Positions 38,566 to 51,361 of a stretch of 64,000 bases of DNA are shown piece after piece. The stretch is taken from NCBI GenBank assembly GCA_007922305.1, contig ML677326.1, forward strand, positions 59,724,870-59,788,869, given 5' to 3'. The DNA is from Dermatemys mawii. Lineage: Eukaryota; Chordata; Testudines; Dermatemydidae. Each line of letters begins with the position of its first letter. Positions within the stretch are counted from its first letter, which is position 1. Made by a program: the position numbers and the translations under genes. Under the pieces are notes generated by a model that saw only the letters and a program-made list of their open reading frames with translations, was not told where the DNA came from and made no database searches.

Positions 38566-38693
38566 GACCAGGCCTTAGATTATACATGCTATGTCTTTCT
38601 GTATGTGTGTACAGTATCTAGCACAATAGCAGCCTGATTCTGGATGCATAGGAAAGGGAAAGGGGTATGATGAGCCCAACACACATCTTATAG

Positions 38694-39249
38694 CAGGGTG
38701 GGCACACTTTTTGGCTCGAGGGCCACATCGGTATTGCAAAACTGCATGGAGGGCTGGGTAGGGAAGGCTGTGCCTCCACAAACAGCCTGGCCCCGCCCTC
38801 TATCTGACCGCCACCCACTTCCCACCCTGTGACTGCCCCCCCCAGAATCCTTGATCCATCAAACCCTCCCTGTCCCCTGCCTGCCCCCCTGCCCGGGGAC
38901 TCCACCCCCTATTCAACCGTCGCTGCTCCCTGTCCCCTGACTGCCCTGACCCCTATCCACACCACCCCCGATAGACCCCCCTGGGACTCCAACGCCTATC
39001 CAACCGCCCCTATTCTGTATCTCCTGACTGTCCCCCAGGAGTCCCTGCCCCTTATCCAACCCACCCTTCTCCTGCTCCCTGCACCTTTACCACGCCTCTC
39101 AGGATGGCAGGACTGGCAGCCGCACTGCCCAGAGCACTGGTGGCATGGACAGCAGAGGCTGCAGGAGAGGGAACAGGAGCTAGCCTTCCCGGTTGGGAGC
39201 TCAGGGGCGGGGCAGGACAGTCCCGCGGGCTGTACTTTGCCCACCTCTG
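38694..39249. mobile_element. hAT non-autonomous element
   Basis: It starts CAGGGTGGGCACACTTTTTG and ends TACTTTGCCCACCTCTG. The flanking 8-mers TCTTATAG (38686-38693) and TCTTACAG (39250-39257) differ at one base, a clear hAT duplication. The C-rich interior is related to the elements at 15448 and 52077 in reverse orientation. The 154-codon open frame inside is a composition artefact. Confidence 0.87.
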
Positions 39250-39257
39250 TCTTACAG

Positions 39258-41895
39258 CAACCAGGCACAAATACACTTCCTATGCATTACTGAGCACAGG
39301 AACTGCTCTCTTCTGGTGCCTCAGGGTGCTGTTTATCTCAAAGGGAAGGTCATGGTCCTGTCCCTTATTCTTCCCACTCAGTAGACATGGCAAATGCTGT
39401 ACTATCCTAAGGGGAGGTGCCAGAGACACACTCAGTAGTCTGTGATGTACAGCAGAGTATTTTGAGCAGCATTAGGGTATAAGGTTGTCTTTGCTACAGA
39501 TCTAACCCTAGTGCCTCTTTGGCTTTGCTTCATATACTACAAAGGCTAAACTCTCCTCTCTGATCCACACTTCTGATCTCTTCAAAGTTCTTCTGCTCTC
39601 CCTGTGTGGAGCCCCTATTGTCTTTTATTAGTATTAGTTTGTGTTTCTCCTTCCGCCCCACACAGATTGCCTACTGAACCCATTTCATTTCTGAAAACAG
39701 TCTGATTCTTTCCTCCAGCTGGTAGTTTGATAGTAGTGAGTGTGAGTTCACTGTGGAGTCAGAGACAATTAGCACTTTGACAGCTGAACAAAAAATTAGA
39801 AAATAAACGTTCCCCAAGTTATAGACTCAGATCACACTGAAATACCTTGAGTGCTCAGTTCACTGCATCATATACTTGCTAAAGTCCTTATGGTCTTTTG
39901 CCCTGTCTGTTTTTAAAGATCATCCAAGATCTGCTAATCATATTAGGCTTCTTTTGGGGAAGGGGCCACACTTCTAGATGTTTGTAGACCACTTGAATTA
40001 GCTAATTTTAGGTGCCATCATAAATTCATCATTTCAGACTCCTGTTTGCAGAGATAATTGGGTGGGAGAAGGGAGAAGGACACATACTCACCTCCCTTCC
40101 TCTGCCCCCCCCCCCACTTATTTACCTTCTCGAAAAAAAGAACAGAAACTATATAATAATTACACATTATTATAGTTACACAGGACAGAAGTTTAGTTTC
40201 CTCGTGCTCCAAGCATTGAAAGGAGAATACCTTTCCCCAAAGGAGCCTAACTTGTAACTTCAATTTTGTATGTAGTCATTTACCCCTTGCAACAGAGAAA
40301 CATTTGTGTATGTAAATAGCACATAAATTTACAAACATGAGAAACTAACTACAAAATTGTGGGAAACATTATTGTGGGCCAAGCCTTTTGGCCCAAGTGA
40401 AGGTTATGGGAAACCCTGAATGCAGTGAGGGAGTGGAAAGATGCAGAGAACTGCACCTTTAGCATGATGTAAAAATATGCCCTTTCCGGGCTCTATCTTC
40501 CATATTATGGCTAATGCTTGAGATACAGGATAGGACAGATCAGGACTGTGTGGCTCTCTGAACAGTGTATCTGTGTCTCTGTTGCAAGAGAATGGGGACA
40601 TGTGAGCTAATGGTAAGTATAATCCTAAGGGTGCAGCTTGTTTGGAGAGACTTCTGACTCTGTCATGGAACTGTTTTGCATAAAATCTGTTTACCTCAGT
40701 GTTGTGTGCAAGGGAGGGAATTTAAATTGCAGGCTTACTTTTACAAACTGAGTTAAAGCCCTTTGAAAATTTGACCCAAAACGTCTACAGTAAGCAGCCT
40801 CTAGAAAATGGGACTGCATCCCTCGATACTTCAGAAAATCTGTCTTTGAGTAATTGTTTGAATAAAACCAGCATAGTGATTTTCATTAACCAGTGTCTCC
40901 TCGAAAAGAGGCCGTGTTTTGATCCTACTTCCTTTTGATCTATAGCCAGCTCTCACAAATACTATGGATTTCCTGTAGATTACCCAACAGGGGTAAGGAA
41001 CTGGTTAACTACATTGGCTATCATAGTCTTATTTCGATACCCTTTCCTCACTGACTGTAGGCAGACTGTTTAGATTCATATTTCTGTGATGACTCATGAT
41101 GATTTAGTTTGTAATTACAAAAAAAATGATTATGAACTTTGGTAACAGCTTTTAGTTTTCGGAGGAAGATCATATCTTTGTAACACAGAGGAAGCAAAAA
41201 GCTTGAACGGGGAGCTCTGTGTACTGTTCACTAAGATTATTACAAACTTTCTATGGCATAAGCTAGTAACAAAATGTTCTCTTTCTTTTTCAAAGGTTTT
41301 GGGATGTGTGCGTAAAATCTACAGGGTACATTGTTTCTACTTCTATATTTAGTCCAATACACTTTTTAATGGTTGATTTTATTTTTGTGTTAAGTTACAA
41401 AATCTTGCTTTCCTTTCTTCGTGCCTTTGAATGCTCACCACGATACATTGTGTTATGACTTGTATGAACTCAGCACAGTCTTATTGCACCCTCTAGTGGC
41501 TAGCAGGCCTCATTCTCGAAGGAAACTTGCACAACACTTTCAAAAGACATTCATAACTTAGCTAGTCACTAAAACTCATGGTCTTAATCACTGCTTAATT
41601 TGTAATGAAGGAAGTGCAAGGGCTCAGGCAATTTTTTAACTTTCAAAACTGATGTGGCAAGCCCAGAGGGCCAGCACTGAGCCCTGGCATAAATTAAGCA
41701 CTGGTCTTATTGAAGACACTAAAGTTATGGCTTTTTACAACACTCTGTAACCCACTACCACCCCCCTCCTCACCCTGTTTTGTCCTATGACTACAGGCCA
41801 CTTTACCTCGAATGGTCCCTTAGAGTGTATGCTAGCTACTTATGCTAAACTATCTGTTTGACCTTGTATTTAGCTGTGACATTCTGAGTATCTTT
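39258..41895 (+). other. Unique intron
   Basis: No exon recognised. A C run occurs at about 40106-40117. A short repeat scrap with CATAAATTAAGCACTGGTCT lies near 41690-41710. Confidence 0.55.
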
Positions 41896-41992
41896 CTCAG
41901 ACCTGAAGAAGAGTTTTGTGTAGCTTGAAAGCTTGTCTCTCAACAGCAGAAGTTGGTCCAATAAAAGTCATTACCATACCCATCTTGTCTTT
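41896..41992 (+). mobile_element. Unclassified retroposon 3' part
   Basis: CTGAAGAAGAGTTTTGTGTA, GCTTGAAAGCTTGTCTCTC and AGAAGTTGGTCCAATAAAAG are the conserved phrases of a widespread amniote repeat. A second copy lies in the opposite direction in the 3' UTR at 57773-57886. Confidence 0.65.
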
Positions 41993-42920
41993 GACAGAAC
42001 AAATGTAACATTCTGGATTTATTAAAATGAAGAATGATGTACCCTATCAGTCTAACAATCCAAGGATATAAATATCCTGAGTGGTCCTATATCCCTCATC
42101 ATAGCACTCCTCTTTTGGTTAGCCTTCCATCACTCACCTCCACTTGACCCACTTTCCCCAAAATGAAAAGGAGAGAGAACTGAGAGATGCCTATGATGCT
42201 AATAACACAAAATTCCACAAGACACAAAGCATCCTTGGTATCAACAAGTATATCCCCAGTGACTGGTGTACAGATGGTAGGACTGGATTAGAACCATATT
42301 TATTTGCTGCACCCCTCATTCTTCCGTTATCTGTTTGTCTTCACTCACTCTGTTGTCTTATAGATCGCTGCCCTGAAGAGCTTACTATCTTCTTATACAC
42401 CACTGTGAAATCACAGTATAAACATCTCTCCAAGAGTGAAACTGGAGCACATACCATCACCACCATATTGATCACCACCTCATGGGTGCAATTATTATTT
42501 TTTGTTCTTCATAATATGCCTTCCCCAAGCCCCCTCCCCCCAGTTAGACTTCTCTTGCTGTTTCTCTGGCCTGTCCTCCTTCCTGCTGCTCTTTTTCCTC
42601 ACCAGCCTCATTACAGCACTCCCTCTTGGGCCAAATTCTACTTCTGTTTGTAGATTGACTTTGAAGGGAGCCCATCACTTTTATTCCTTTTAGTCTCTCC
42701 AGCTGACTTTCTTCATTCCCTTCCCCAAGGTCTCACTGCTTGCCCTCTTCTTGTCCCCTTTTGCCTCCCTAGTTAGATTCAGAAGTCTTTTGTGCTTCGA
42801 GCATCAACATTACATACCCAGTTTAACTTTGAGAAAAGACTAATTGGAGCATTTGTTTCTCCTAAGTGTTATAAATGAAAGCCCAATGTTAAAGGTAATT
42901 CTGTTTGTTGTATGTGTTAT

Positions 42921-43027
42921 ATTGTAAGCTCTTTGGGACAGAGATGATCATTTACTCTGTTTTTATACAGTGCCTAGAACAATAGGGCCCTGACCTGGTT
43001 GAGGCTACTAGATGCTATCAAGAAATT
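42921..43027 (+). repeat. Ancient L3/MIR-type retroposon tail
   Basis: TTGTAAGCTCTTTGGGACAG, TACAGTGCCTAGAACAATAG and GGGCCCTGACC are in order. Better kept than the relative at 5778. Confidence 0.6.
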
Positions 43028-43489
43028 AAATCTGTGGAGTTTTCTTCACTATTAAAAGTTCTATTCCACACAGGTTTCTATACCTTGCTCATCACAGCAG
43101 TATCTGAGTGCCTGCCAATAGTGCATGAAGCAATGTGACTACACAGCTGTCACTTGTTTGTTCTCTCACCCTCTCCCCACAGGGAGAAGCATTTGCAGTG
43201 CAGTGTCTTGTTTTGGTAGGGTGGTGGGTTTTTGCTGCTGTTAAATGTGACTGTTGCTGTGTGTTTATATGAGATCAGGCAAGGTCAAAGCAATGTGCCT
43301 TGTACTTGGAGTGGAAAATAATGAGGTATGTGATAGTCAAACTCCTAGGGGAGTTCATTCTGCAGTCTCAGATCATCCCTGGAAAAGGTTCTGTTTCCCA
43401 CACAAACTTTATTGTTATTGTTGAGAGTTTTCCATCATGTCGGAGCAGCATCGTTGTTGACTACAATCTTTGTCCTGAAGTTTTAAATG

Positions 43490-44490
43490 GTGTTTTAGGT
43501 ATCTAGGTTGAGCCCATGATGATGTGTTTTGAAGATAGGGACTGAGACCTTGAACCCAATTTGAAATTCATGCTGTTGGAGAAGGCTTCCCAAACATTTG
43601 TGATTTTTTTCAGGGAGGTAGAATGATAGTTCTTTGCAGCACTTGATGCTCAGCTCTGATGCAGGTCGTAAGCACCGAGGATTGATGAAATGATGCACCA
43701 CTATGGATAGTTTTTGAGGGTGGGAGTTGGCAGCCTGAATGGAAGCTGACAAGAAGGTTCTCTTGGCTTGTAATACAGATTTGGCAGAAGCTTTCAGGAA
43801 TTTGTTATGTTTCATCCTGTCTGAATCATCCTTTGTTTTCCACCATTGGTGCTTGAGTTTCCATCCCTCTCTTCATTCAGCGCAGGGTGCCAGAAAACCA
43901 AAGAGATCTATGGGATTGATGGGGAGGACAGGGCCACTGGTGGGCTAGGATATCAATGGTGAAGGCCATTGTAGAATGGTAATGATTGACCAACTCCTAG
44001 ACAACATGTACTGGGGGTTGGGTGGTGTTATCCTTTAGCAGGCTTTGGAATTTGTTGGGAGTCTGAGTGTTTGTGGTCCAGGCAGGATCACACATTTTTC
44101 TGCGTTACCTAAGTGATGGAAGTTCTCTGACCACCTTCAGGAGATGATGGTCTGGCCGAAAGAGTGGCTCAGTTATAATGTCCTCTAACTATATCTGTGC
44201 TGAAGATCAACTCAATGGTATGACCAACTGGGGGGGTTTGGACCAGACACAATGTGTGAAAGATCTAGAGAGGCAAACGAAGAGAGATGTTTTAGGGTTT
44301 TGCTTCTGCAGCCTTGTTGATATGAGTGCTGAGATCTCCCAGGACTATAAATTTGGGATAAATCACCATTGCCAAAAGCTGTAAAAAAATTCATAGAGGA
44401 TGGCATCAAAGCTGTGTCATAAAATATTACAGGCCACATCTTGAGGCAAAGCTCTCTTGGAAACTTCAGTAGGTACACACACAAATATGA
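43490..44490 (-). mobile_element. Antisense L2-like LINE relic (endonuclease end and linker)
   Basis: Read on the minus strand, 44290-44212 gives LDLSHIVSGPNPPSW, like the end of an L2/CR1-clade endonuclease. A later frame gives a degenerate FSTDIV-type block. The frame at 43815-43500 reads SAKSVLQAKRTFLSASIQAA followed by VVHHFINPR and LSIKCCKELSFYL, the usual linker between endonuclease and RT. No RT domain follows, and frames are broken. The exact limits are uncertain. Confidence 0.65.
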
Positions 44491-44875
44491 AGCCTGCTTT
44501 TAGATCACAATATGTTTTTTTAAACCATGTGGGTGAGTCATGGAAAAGCCTAGAGCTGTCATAGTGGCTCCCAGGCTGTTTTCAAACTGCCCCTGAAGTG
44601 CAATAGGTATAGCTGGGAAAGAGGAGTGTCACTAGGACATGTCTATGTTGCAGTGATCCCCAGCTGCTAGAACCGCCTTTAGAATAGCCCTGCGGCTGCT
44701 GCAGCTTAATCTAGTCTGTGATCTGTAAGCGAAAAAGAAAAGGTTGATCCCACCTTTTTCTTCCCCAGAGCAGCTTGATGGTAGCCCTGGATAGCAGCTA
44801 TGATATGTATTTTGCCTAGTCAAAGCCATGCAACGTAGCCAGCATGGATTTGAGACTCTGATCTTTAACCACAGT

Positions 44876-45102
44876 GGGTATGTCTACACTGCAGTTAAAC
44901 CCTCACGGCTGGCCAGTGTCAGCTGACTCGAGCTTGTGGGCCTCCGGCTGTGTTTGATTGCACTGTAGACGTTTGGTCTTAGGTTGGAGCCCAGGTTCTG
45001 GGGCCCTCCCCCTTTAGCATAACTAAACAGTCCCATTGCCCAATCCCAAGTCAACTGACATGGGCCAGCCACAGGTGTTTAACTACAGTTATAGACCTAC
45101 CC
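44876..45102. mobile_element. MITE with GGGTATGTCTACACTGCAG ends
   Basis: The left end GGGTATGTCTACACTGCAGT and the right end AACTACAGTTATAGACCTACC are inverted over about 24 bp, and TCAGCTGACTCG-type and CAACTGACATGGGCCAGCC blocks are inverted inside. AGT occurs on both sides (44873-44875 and 45103-45105), a possible 3-bp duplication as in PIF/Harbinger elements; superfamily uncertain. Confidence 0.75.
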
Positions 45103-45276
45103 AGTATGGACATACACGTGGAGAGAGATGCCTCAAAATATGCAGCCCACACTGTTGCCATGTCACTTTACAGACTCCTTTAGTTGCCTATCCTTTATAA
45201 ATTCCTCATCTTTCTGCATTACTGCTTCTCATCTAATATCTATAGTTATAGTCTCTTAGATGTATTCACACACATA

Positions 45277-45461
45277 CAGTTGGACCCTGGAATACTGCGC
45301 CCCGCTACAGCACGAATCTGTTTATAGCACAGTGCGTGGTTGGCTCCCGATGGCGGCGGCCGCTGCTTTGATGCAGTGGAACCCCGCAATACTGCGACCC
45401 CGCCATTATCGCAGTCGATTTTTTTTTATCCCTATCATAACGGTATTGCGGGGTCCCACTC
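45277..45461. mobile_element. Tigger/pogo-like MITE
   Basis: 185 bp, flanked by TA (45275-45276 and 45462-45463). The left end CAGTTGGACCCTGGAATACT and the right end GTATTGCGGGGTCCCACTC are inverted. Inner blocks GCGCCCCGCTACAGC and GCGACCCCGCCATTATCGC belong to the same family as 48757-49039. Confidence 0.8.
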
Positions 45462-45572
45462 TACTTCCAAATAGAATTTCATTTGGGTACATCTTTTGCA
45501 TTCTTTATCTGTTCTCACTGGTATTTGCAGCTCCTTCCAATTTTAATATCATGTTAATTTCCTTAATCTACT

Positions 45573-46277
45573 TGTAACAGGGTGTACCAGGCCCTTTGAG
45601 GCCCCTTCCTGGAGACCTCCTGGTCCTACCAAACCTCATCCCAGGAAAGGAGCAGTAAAGTGGGTCCTCCAGGCCTGCCTAGAAAGGCTTCAGGGAAGCA
45701 GCCTGTCAGAGCTCAGTAGGCTCAATTAAAAGGAGCTGCAGAGCCTGAACAGATCAGTTGCTGGCTGGGTAATGAAGACTGGAAGGCTGTGAAACTCCAC
45801 AGGTAAAGAGGTCTAGGAGAGACTCTGCTCAAGCAGGGAAGACAGAGAACCCTGAGGTAAGGGTTAAGGGACCCATGGAATAGCAACAGAGTTAAAGGAA
45901 GCAGCACATGACTGCTATTTGTAGGGTCCCTGCGTTGGGTCCCAGTGTAGTGGGTGAGCCCAGATCCCACCACTGGGGACGTGGTCTAAGCCCCAAGAAG
46001 GTGATAAGATTCAGCACTAAAAGCCTAAGAAAGGGGGGCTAGATTTAAACAAGCTTAGAGATGCGGCTGAAGACCTTGACCAGGGCCAACCTCTGTTGGA
46101 CCTTTTACCCTGGAAAATGTTCCTTCATGTATTTATACTGTCTGCGACTCAGCCAGAGGGCTGCCTGAAAAGGTTAACAGACAATGCGGGCTGCTCGGAG
46201 CACAGAGCGACAGAGAAAGAATGCAGGTTTGCACCCAAACAGGAGGTGTTCACGAGAGGTGATTGCACACCATCACA
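45573..46277. mobile_element. Solo-LTR-like element, 705 bp
   Basis: It begins TGTAACAGGGTGTACCAG and ends CACACCATCACA, so it has TG...CA ends. CTACT occurs immediately before (45568-45572) and immediately after (46278-46282), a perfect 5-bp target-site duplication typical of LTR retrotransposon insertion. No internal coding region, second LTR or clear AATAAA is present, so it is probably a recombined solo LTR. The family is common in turtles as I recall; its superfamily is not decided here. Confidence 0.8.
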
Positions 46278-46282
46278 CTACT

Positions 46283-48756
46283 GGTTACTCCCATTTCCAG
46301 ATCATTAATGAAGATGTTAAATGAGAGAGGCTGTAATCCTTCCCACAGTTCAATACATTACTATTTAGCATTTTTCTTTGTTTATGGGCCTTTATGAATT
46401 AAACAGTTCTTGTTGTTGTGTTTCCAAACCAATCTGTATTAATACTGGGAATAAAAGGTTTGGGACATTGAATCAAATGTTTTACTAAATTCATAATATA
46501 TTAGGCCAAGTCTTCTCTTGCCTCAGGGCAACTGTACACATCACTGTGAGCACAAAGCAGCACTGATGCTGGCTTATCTGGCCACAGATAGATCATCCCA
46601 CTGTCTGCAGGTGGTGGACAGCCATCAAAGTCACACTATCCTTTCTGCAGCTAAGATAAAGTCTATGTCCCAGCTATTGTAGTGGTTCATTGGTGCTGTT
46701 GGCAGCTTGTGCAGGGCAGAGCATCCTTCAGATTAGACAAGAGCCTCCTCAGAACGAAGGTGAGGGTACAGAAGTGACTTAGTGCTCCTCATTCTCAGCT
46801 GATGCTCTAGAGCGCCTATTAGCTCTACCATGTCCCCCCTCACCTACTAATGTTTTAATTCTCTCAACAATGAAAAAGCTGCTAAATTTGCCTGGTAAGA
46901 TTTGTTCTTTATAAACCCATCATGGCTTTTTTTTTTTTGGTTCTTTAGATGTTTTGGGATGTCACTTTCTCTCCCCTAATACTTTATTATTATACGAGTG
47001 ACAATGATTAGATTTAAGAGGCCAAGAGTCTTTGACGGTCTGGGCTGATCATCAAATCCTCTCCAAAATTTAAACAAAAATATTTAGACCTCAGCATGTA
47101 AACAATACCTATTGGTCGGACTAGCTGGATTGTTTGTTAGACCTCTGGCTAAAAGAGCACTGGAGAGCTGGGCAAAAAAGGTATGTATTTTCCAGTGGGT
47201 AATAAAGGTGGGAAGGCTTCCCCATTCTCCAATCCCTTACACCCACCTTTTCTACTGAAGGAAAGGAAAAAGGGAGAGAATGTGAAAAAAATAATATGAA
47301 GCTGAAACATTTTCAGAGACCAAAATATGTTCAATTTTCAGCTTTTCAAAAATTTGACAAAAACTGAAGCTTTCACAAACATTTCTGTTTCCCCATAAAG
47401 ACATTTTCCACTGGCAAAAACATTGACAATGTTTTGAAGCAGCTTTTGTCCTCTATCTCAGTTTTATTGAGACTATTGGTGGATCAGCCCTCTCAGAGTT
47501 TAGAAGGTCATAGCAGAGAACAAGATAGCTACACTTCTGAAATGAGACTAGTGAATACTAATGGCAAAGGAAATATACCATGAAATACTGCTACCAGTAG
47601 GGCAAGAGAAAATGAGATGACAGAACAAACTTCTCTATAGGAACCCCACTGAATCCTCTTTTACATTCATCACTTATCCCAGGTAAAGTATTTAAAGCCA
47701 ACATCGATGATTTAAATGAGGTGGTATCCTTTTGCCCCTTTCCCTTTTCTGAAATCCACACAGTTGAAGACTGCATTTTTCTCAGAAAGGCAAGTCCTAG
47801 TGGAAAGGCTTGAATGGGATTTTCATGATAAAAAGTCTTCAGGTCTAGTACAGTGAGTTGTAATGATAATGCTACATTCTGTGTAGCCTGACATCTAGAT
47901 ACTGTTGTATACTATCTATCTAAATTATCTGCAAGACACAAAGAACCAAGCACAATTTTTCCTCTTGTTATGCCTCTCACTGGCTGTGGACAAATAATCC
48001 CATAGAAGCTTCTATCCTCAATATCACTGAATGTAGAGTGATGGGCTTTGGGAAAACTCAAAAGACTAAATGCTTGACATGTACCTGGCAAGCAGACTGA
48101 TAGCTTGGTTTCATTTCACATAGCGGTGAGATCTTTCAGCAATTCCAAAGTCTTATGTAAGACTGAAAGATTTAATAAGAACAACTGTAATGAAACCAGC
48201 CATCCCAAGGCCTTGAATAGCAAGTGCTTCAGAGAGGAGTCAATGGCAGTAGCAGTGAAACAAGCATACATTGCCTGGAAACTGTATGTTACACACCTTC
48301 TGTAACATTATAGTATTTCATAACCAGTTCATTGCCAACATGCTAGTCAGGGAGAAGCAATTTCAAAATATGCCTTTCTGCTTTCGCAATAAAGTATTAG
48401 ATATACAGATTCTCATTGCAGTGTGATAAAAAAAGCGAGTGAGTTAGTGCAGGAAAGCTATTAATCCAATAATTTAATAGCAATTAGAGTTAGTCAAACA
48501 TTTTATCACTGATTTTTTTCATGAAAAATTTGAATTTTGACTAAAAATAAAGTTATATATTGGCAAAACTGTTCACCTGTTTTCTTCAACCAGCTCTAGT
48601 TGAACTAGATATCTGACATGGGATTATGTAGTAGTGATTAACAGCTACCGCGGTTAACATGGAACAAGGTTAACTGGGGAGGAAAACCAATGCCTTTGAA
48701 CTTGATGGCTGTTAACAACAGACACTATTAGCCTAGGTTAGTTGTTAGTTTAAATA
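46283..48756 (+). other. Unique intron
   Basis: No exon recognised. Purine-rich AAAATTT-type repeat scraps lie at about 47300-47450 and 48505-48605, the latter ending CAACCAGCTCTAGTTG, which I associate with a diverged reptile repeat. Confidence 0.5.
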
Positions 48757-49039
48757 CAGTAGAGCCCGTATAATGTGCCCCACGATAACGCGAATTCGGT
48801 TATAGCGCAATCATTCCGTGGCTCCCTGGATATGTCCCTATGTCCTGGCAGCGGCGGCTTCTTTCCCCTACTGGGCAGCGCAGAGAGAAGCTGCGGCCCC
48901 CATCTGCCGGGGACAGAGAACTCTGGGGTTGTAGGCGCTGCTGTCCTCTGCTGAGAAACCCCGCTGTAAGGCGACCCCGCTTTTAACGTGATGGGATTTT
49001 TTTGGATCCCAGCTGTCACGTTATAGCATGACTCCACTG
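48757..49039. mobile_element. Tigger/pogo-like MITE
   Basis: 283 bp, flanked by TA (48755-48756 and 49040-49041). The left end is CAGTAGAGCCCGTATAATGT and the right end ACGTTATAGCATGACTCCACTG. Inner CGATAACGCGAATTCGGTTA and GGCGACCCCGCTTTTAACGT blocks match this family. Open frame on the minus strand inside is not a transposase. Confidence 0.82.
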
Positions 49040-49041
49040 TA

Positions 49042-50604
49042 ATTCTAGGACTAATAACTTAGGAGACCTAATGCAGCCAGAAAAGTTTCTTTTCCTATTT
49101 TCTATGTTAAAACAATTCTTGAAGGTTGGTACTAGCTGTTTTAACACCTGTTTTTTTTAAAACAATATAAAACATGGCTATTTAGTTTTGTCTCTGTGAT
49201 GCAAGAGTCTGGGTTCCTTCTCTTTCCTGTCTCTCACACCATCCTGTCTCTTTCCTCCACCTCCTTGTTTCAGAAGTATTGTGCTTTTCTGTTTTTTAAT
49301 AGTTGTAACTGTTGTTTTGATACATCAACCCACAGAGATCACTGACTTGTAAAACTGTGGTATGCAGTCTTAAGAGTGAGGAATGCTTTCGTAACATCCT
49401 TTGACCTCTCCTCTAACACCCTAACCTTCAGCCTCAAAGGTGTGGCCTTACACAGTACCTATATACAGCACCTTCCCCAGAATCATAACTGTTTCCACAT
49501 TCAGAATTGCTTCACTTGGAAAGTGGTGTTTTCAGCACTTTTACTAAAGTTGTAGCATCATATAGGAATCACTGTCCTGCAAAGGACACCGATATGACCA
49601 TAAAAAAGGGTGTGCCAGTCCCGATATTGGGTTAAATAGGAACTATTACTAGTATAGCAATTGCCTTCTTGCATGAGCTAGAGAGCAAGAACATGTATGT
49701 CTGTCAGAGAGGTTTTGAGTCTTTCAATTGCCTTTCCTGCTCATCTTACTTTATTTTGCACTTCAGCTCTACATATTGGCAGCTGAACTTAACTTCTGCT
49801 TTGTGCCATTGCTTAGAGATACTTTGTGAGAGAGTTACAAGTAGAAAAGTATCATTCTCTACCGTTCAGTTATGAAGTAATATGACCATCAGACAGGTGG
49901 CACTGTTGTACTATGTTTTCCACCTACTTTACTAATATTCCACGAGGGCAATGTCTGTGGATTTCAGAAGTATTCATCAAAGTTAGAGGCAATTTGTTTT
50001 TAAATACATGCTTTTTAGACAAAAGGATAGGATATTTTTTAGTAGAATTTGTTAGGAATAAGAGGAGGAACTGTGGTAAAAACAAAAAATCTACAAGGAA
50101 AAGCCAGCGTTTGAAGTCAGCTGAGTGCAGAGACTTTGGCCTGTTGTATGAAATCTATCCGGGATCTAACTGAGGATTGAGACTGGTTTTTAAGCAGCCA
50201 AGAATATTTGGAGGGTGTGGAAGATGTCAGTTTTTCTTCATAGCTCCAGATTTGGGGTGCTTGCTGAAATTAAAACTAATCTTCATTTTTTTGACTTCCC
50301 TATCACTGTTAATCTGCTATTACTGCAGACAAACAAGATTAGGTGTAACTCATAGGCAGGTGGTAAGAGATGAGAGGTGAGACTCCTTCCACAGGCTCCT
50401 ACATTCTTAAGAATTGATGTAAATTTGTATATAATGCCTCAGGTAAGTTTGTGACACTTACAATGCTATCTTAGGGACATACATTTTAAGAAGAATATTT
50501 TGTAATTAACCCTTCTTTCTCCTCGTTTCAGACTGGAAAAACTATACTGACATGGAGGCTTTCTTTACAAGCCCATTTAATTTCTAATCCTTTTCTGATT
50601 ACAG
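49042..50604 (+). other. Intron upstream of the transmembrane exon
   Basis: Unique sequence ending in a T-rich tract and TCTGATTACAG. The open frames here are too short to interpret and are not joined by splice sites. Confidence 0.6.
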
Positions 50605-50752
50605 TGGGAGAAATTACAGATGACGACAAATGAAAGGCGGAAGATAGTCTGTTCAGTTTCATTCCATATTATTGCTATTACCTGCGTTGTTTGGTCATTG
50701 TATGTTTTAATAGATCGGACTGCTGAGGAAATTAAGCAAGGCAGTGACAATG
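50605..50752 (+). CDS. MARCHF1: MARCHF1 first transmembrane segment exon
   Basis: This 148-nt exon encodes 49 codons plus one base. The acceptor is TCTGATTACAG at 50604 and the donor is ATG|GTAAGT at 50752/50753. It enters in phase 0 and leaves in phase 1. It opens with [13 protein letters not shown], a basic cytosolic stretch, followed by a hydrophobic helix around [19 protein letters not shown] and then a short lumenal loop [13 protein letters not shown]. This is the first of the two membrane spans typical of the MARCHF1/MARCHF8 pair. The loop ending in SDN|G followed by VLEW favours MARCHF1 over MARCHF8. An intron of about 31.6 kb separates it from the RING exon, in line with the very large introns of this locus in mammals. 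Confidence 0.96.
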
Positions 50753-51361
50753 GTAAGTGACTATCTCCTTCATTGTTAACATAGTGAGGAAGACATTAGA
50801 AATGCAGATCTATTTTTACAAATAAAAAGTGCCTTGCTATCTAACAGGATTATAGGGAATTGTTTGATGACAAAGCACGGGACACACACTTCAGTTTACA
50901 AACCAGTTTTTTGCTGAATATATTTTCTTTCCTGCAGTGCAAAGAGATCACAGTTCAATGCACCCATCACAACAACTAAACCATTCAGTTCATCCTTTTC
51001 ATTTTACTTCAATAGCTGGACTTTTTTTTAAGCTACTATTAAAAACTGATGAGTGAAACTTAAAAAGTTCAGTGCAAGTTCAGTTCAGAGCATCCAAAAG
51101 ATTTAAACTGCCCATCTGACCTATTGAAACCTCTCTTTTCTACAAAACTGAGGTAGAAATCTTACAACAGGCTTTCTTAGAAGATTTCAAGCAAGCTAAC
51201 TTCCAGACCCAGCAGGAAGCTCTGCATGAAATTCAACCTAGTGTAGAAAGTCCTGGGAAGACCTTAATGTGGGAATTAAGTGTCACCAGAGGTCCTTTCC
51301 TGCATTCTCTGCACACCATTGGATTTCATCCTCTGACCGCAGCCTTGATTATGGTATTTCA
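50753..51361 (+). other. Last intron, first part
   Basis: Unique AT-rich sequence after the GTAAGT donor. No feature recognised. Confidence 0.6.

Noticed and set aside
42144..42653. 169-codon open frame on the plus strand
   Set aside because: The second half is low-complexity Leu/Pro/Ser from a pyrimidine-rich stretch, with no recognisable domain.
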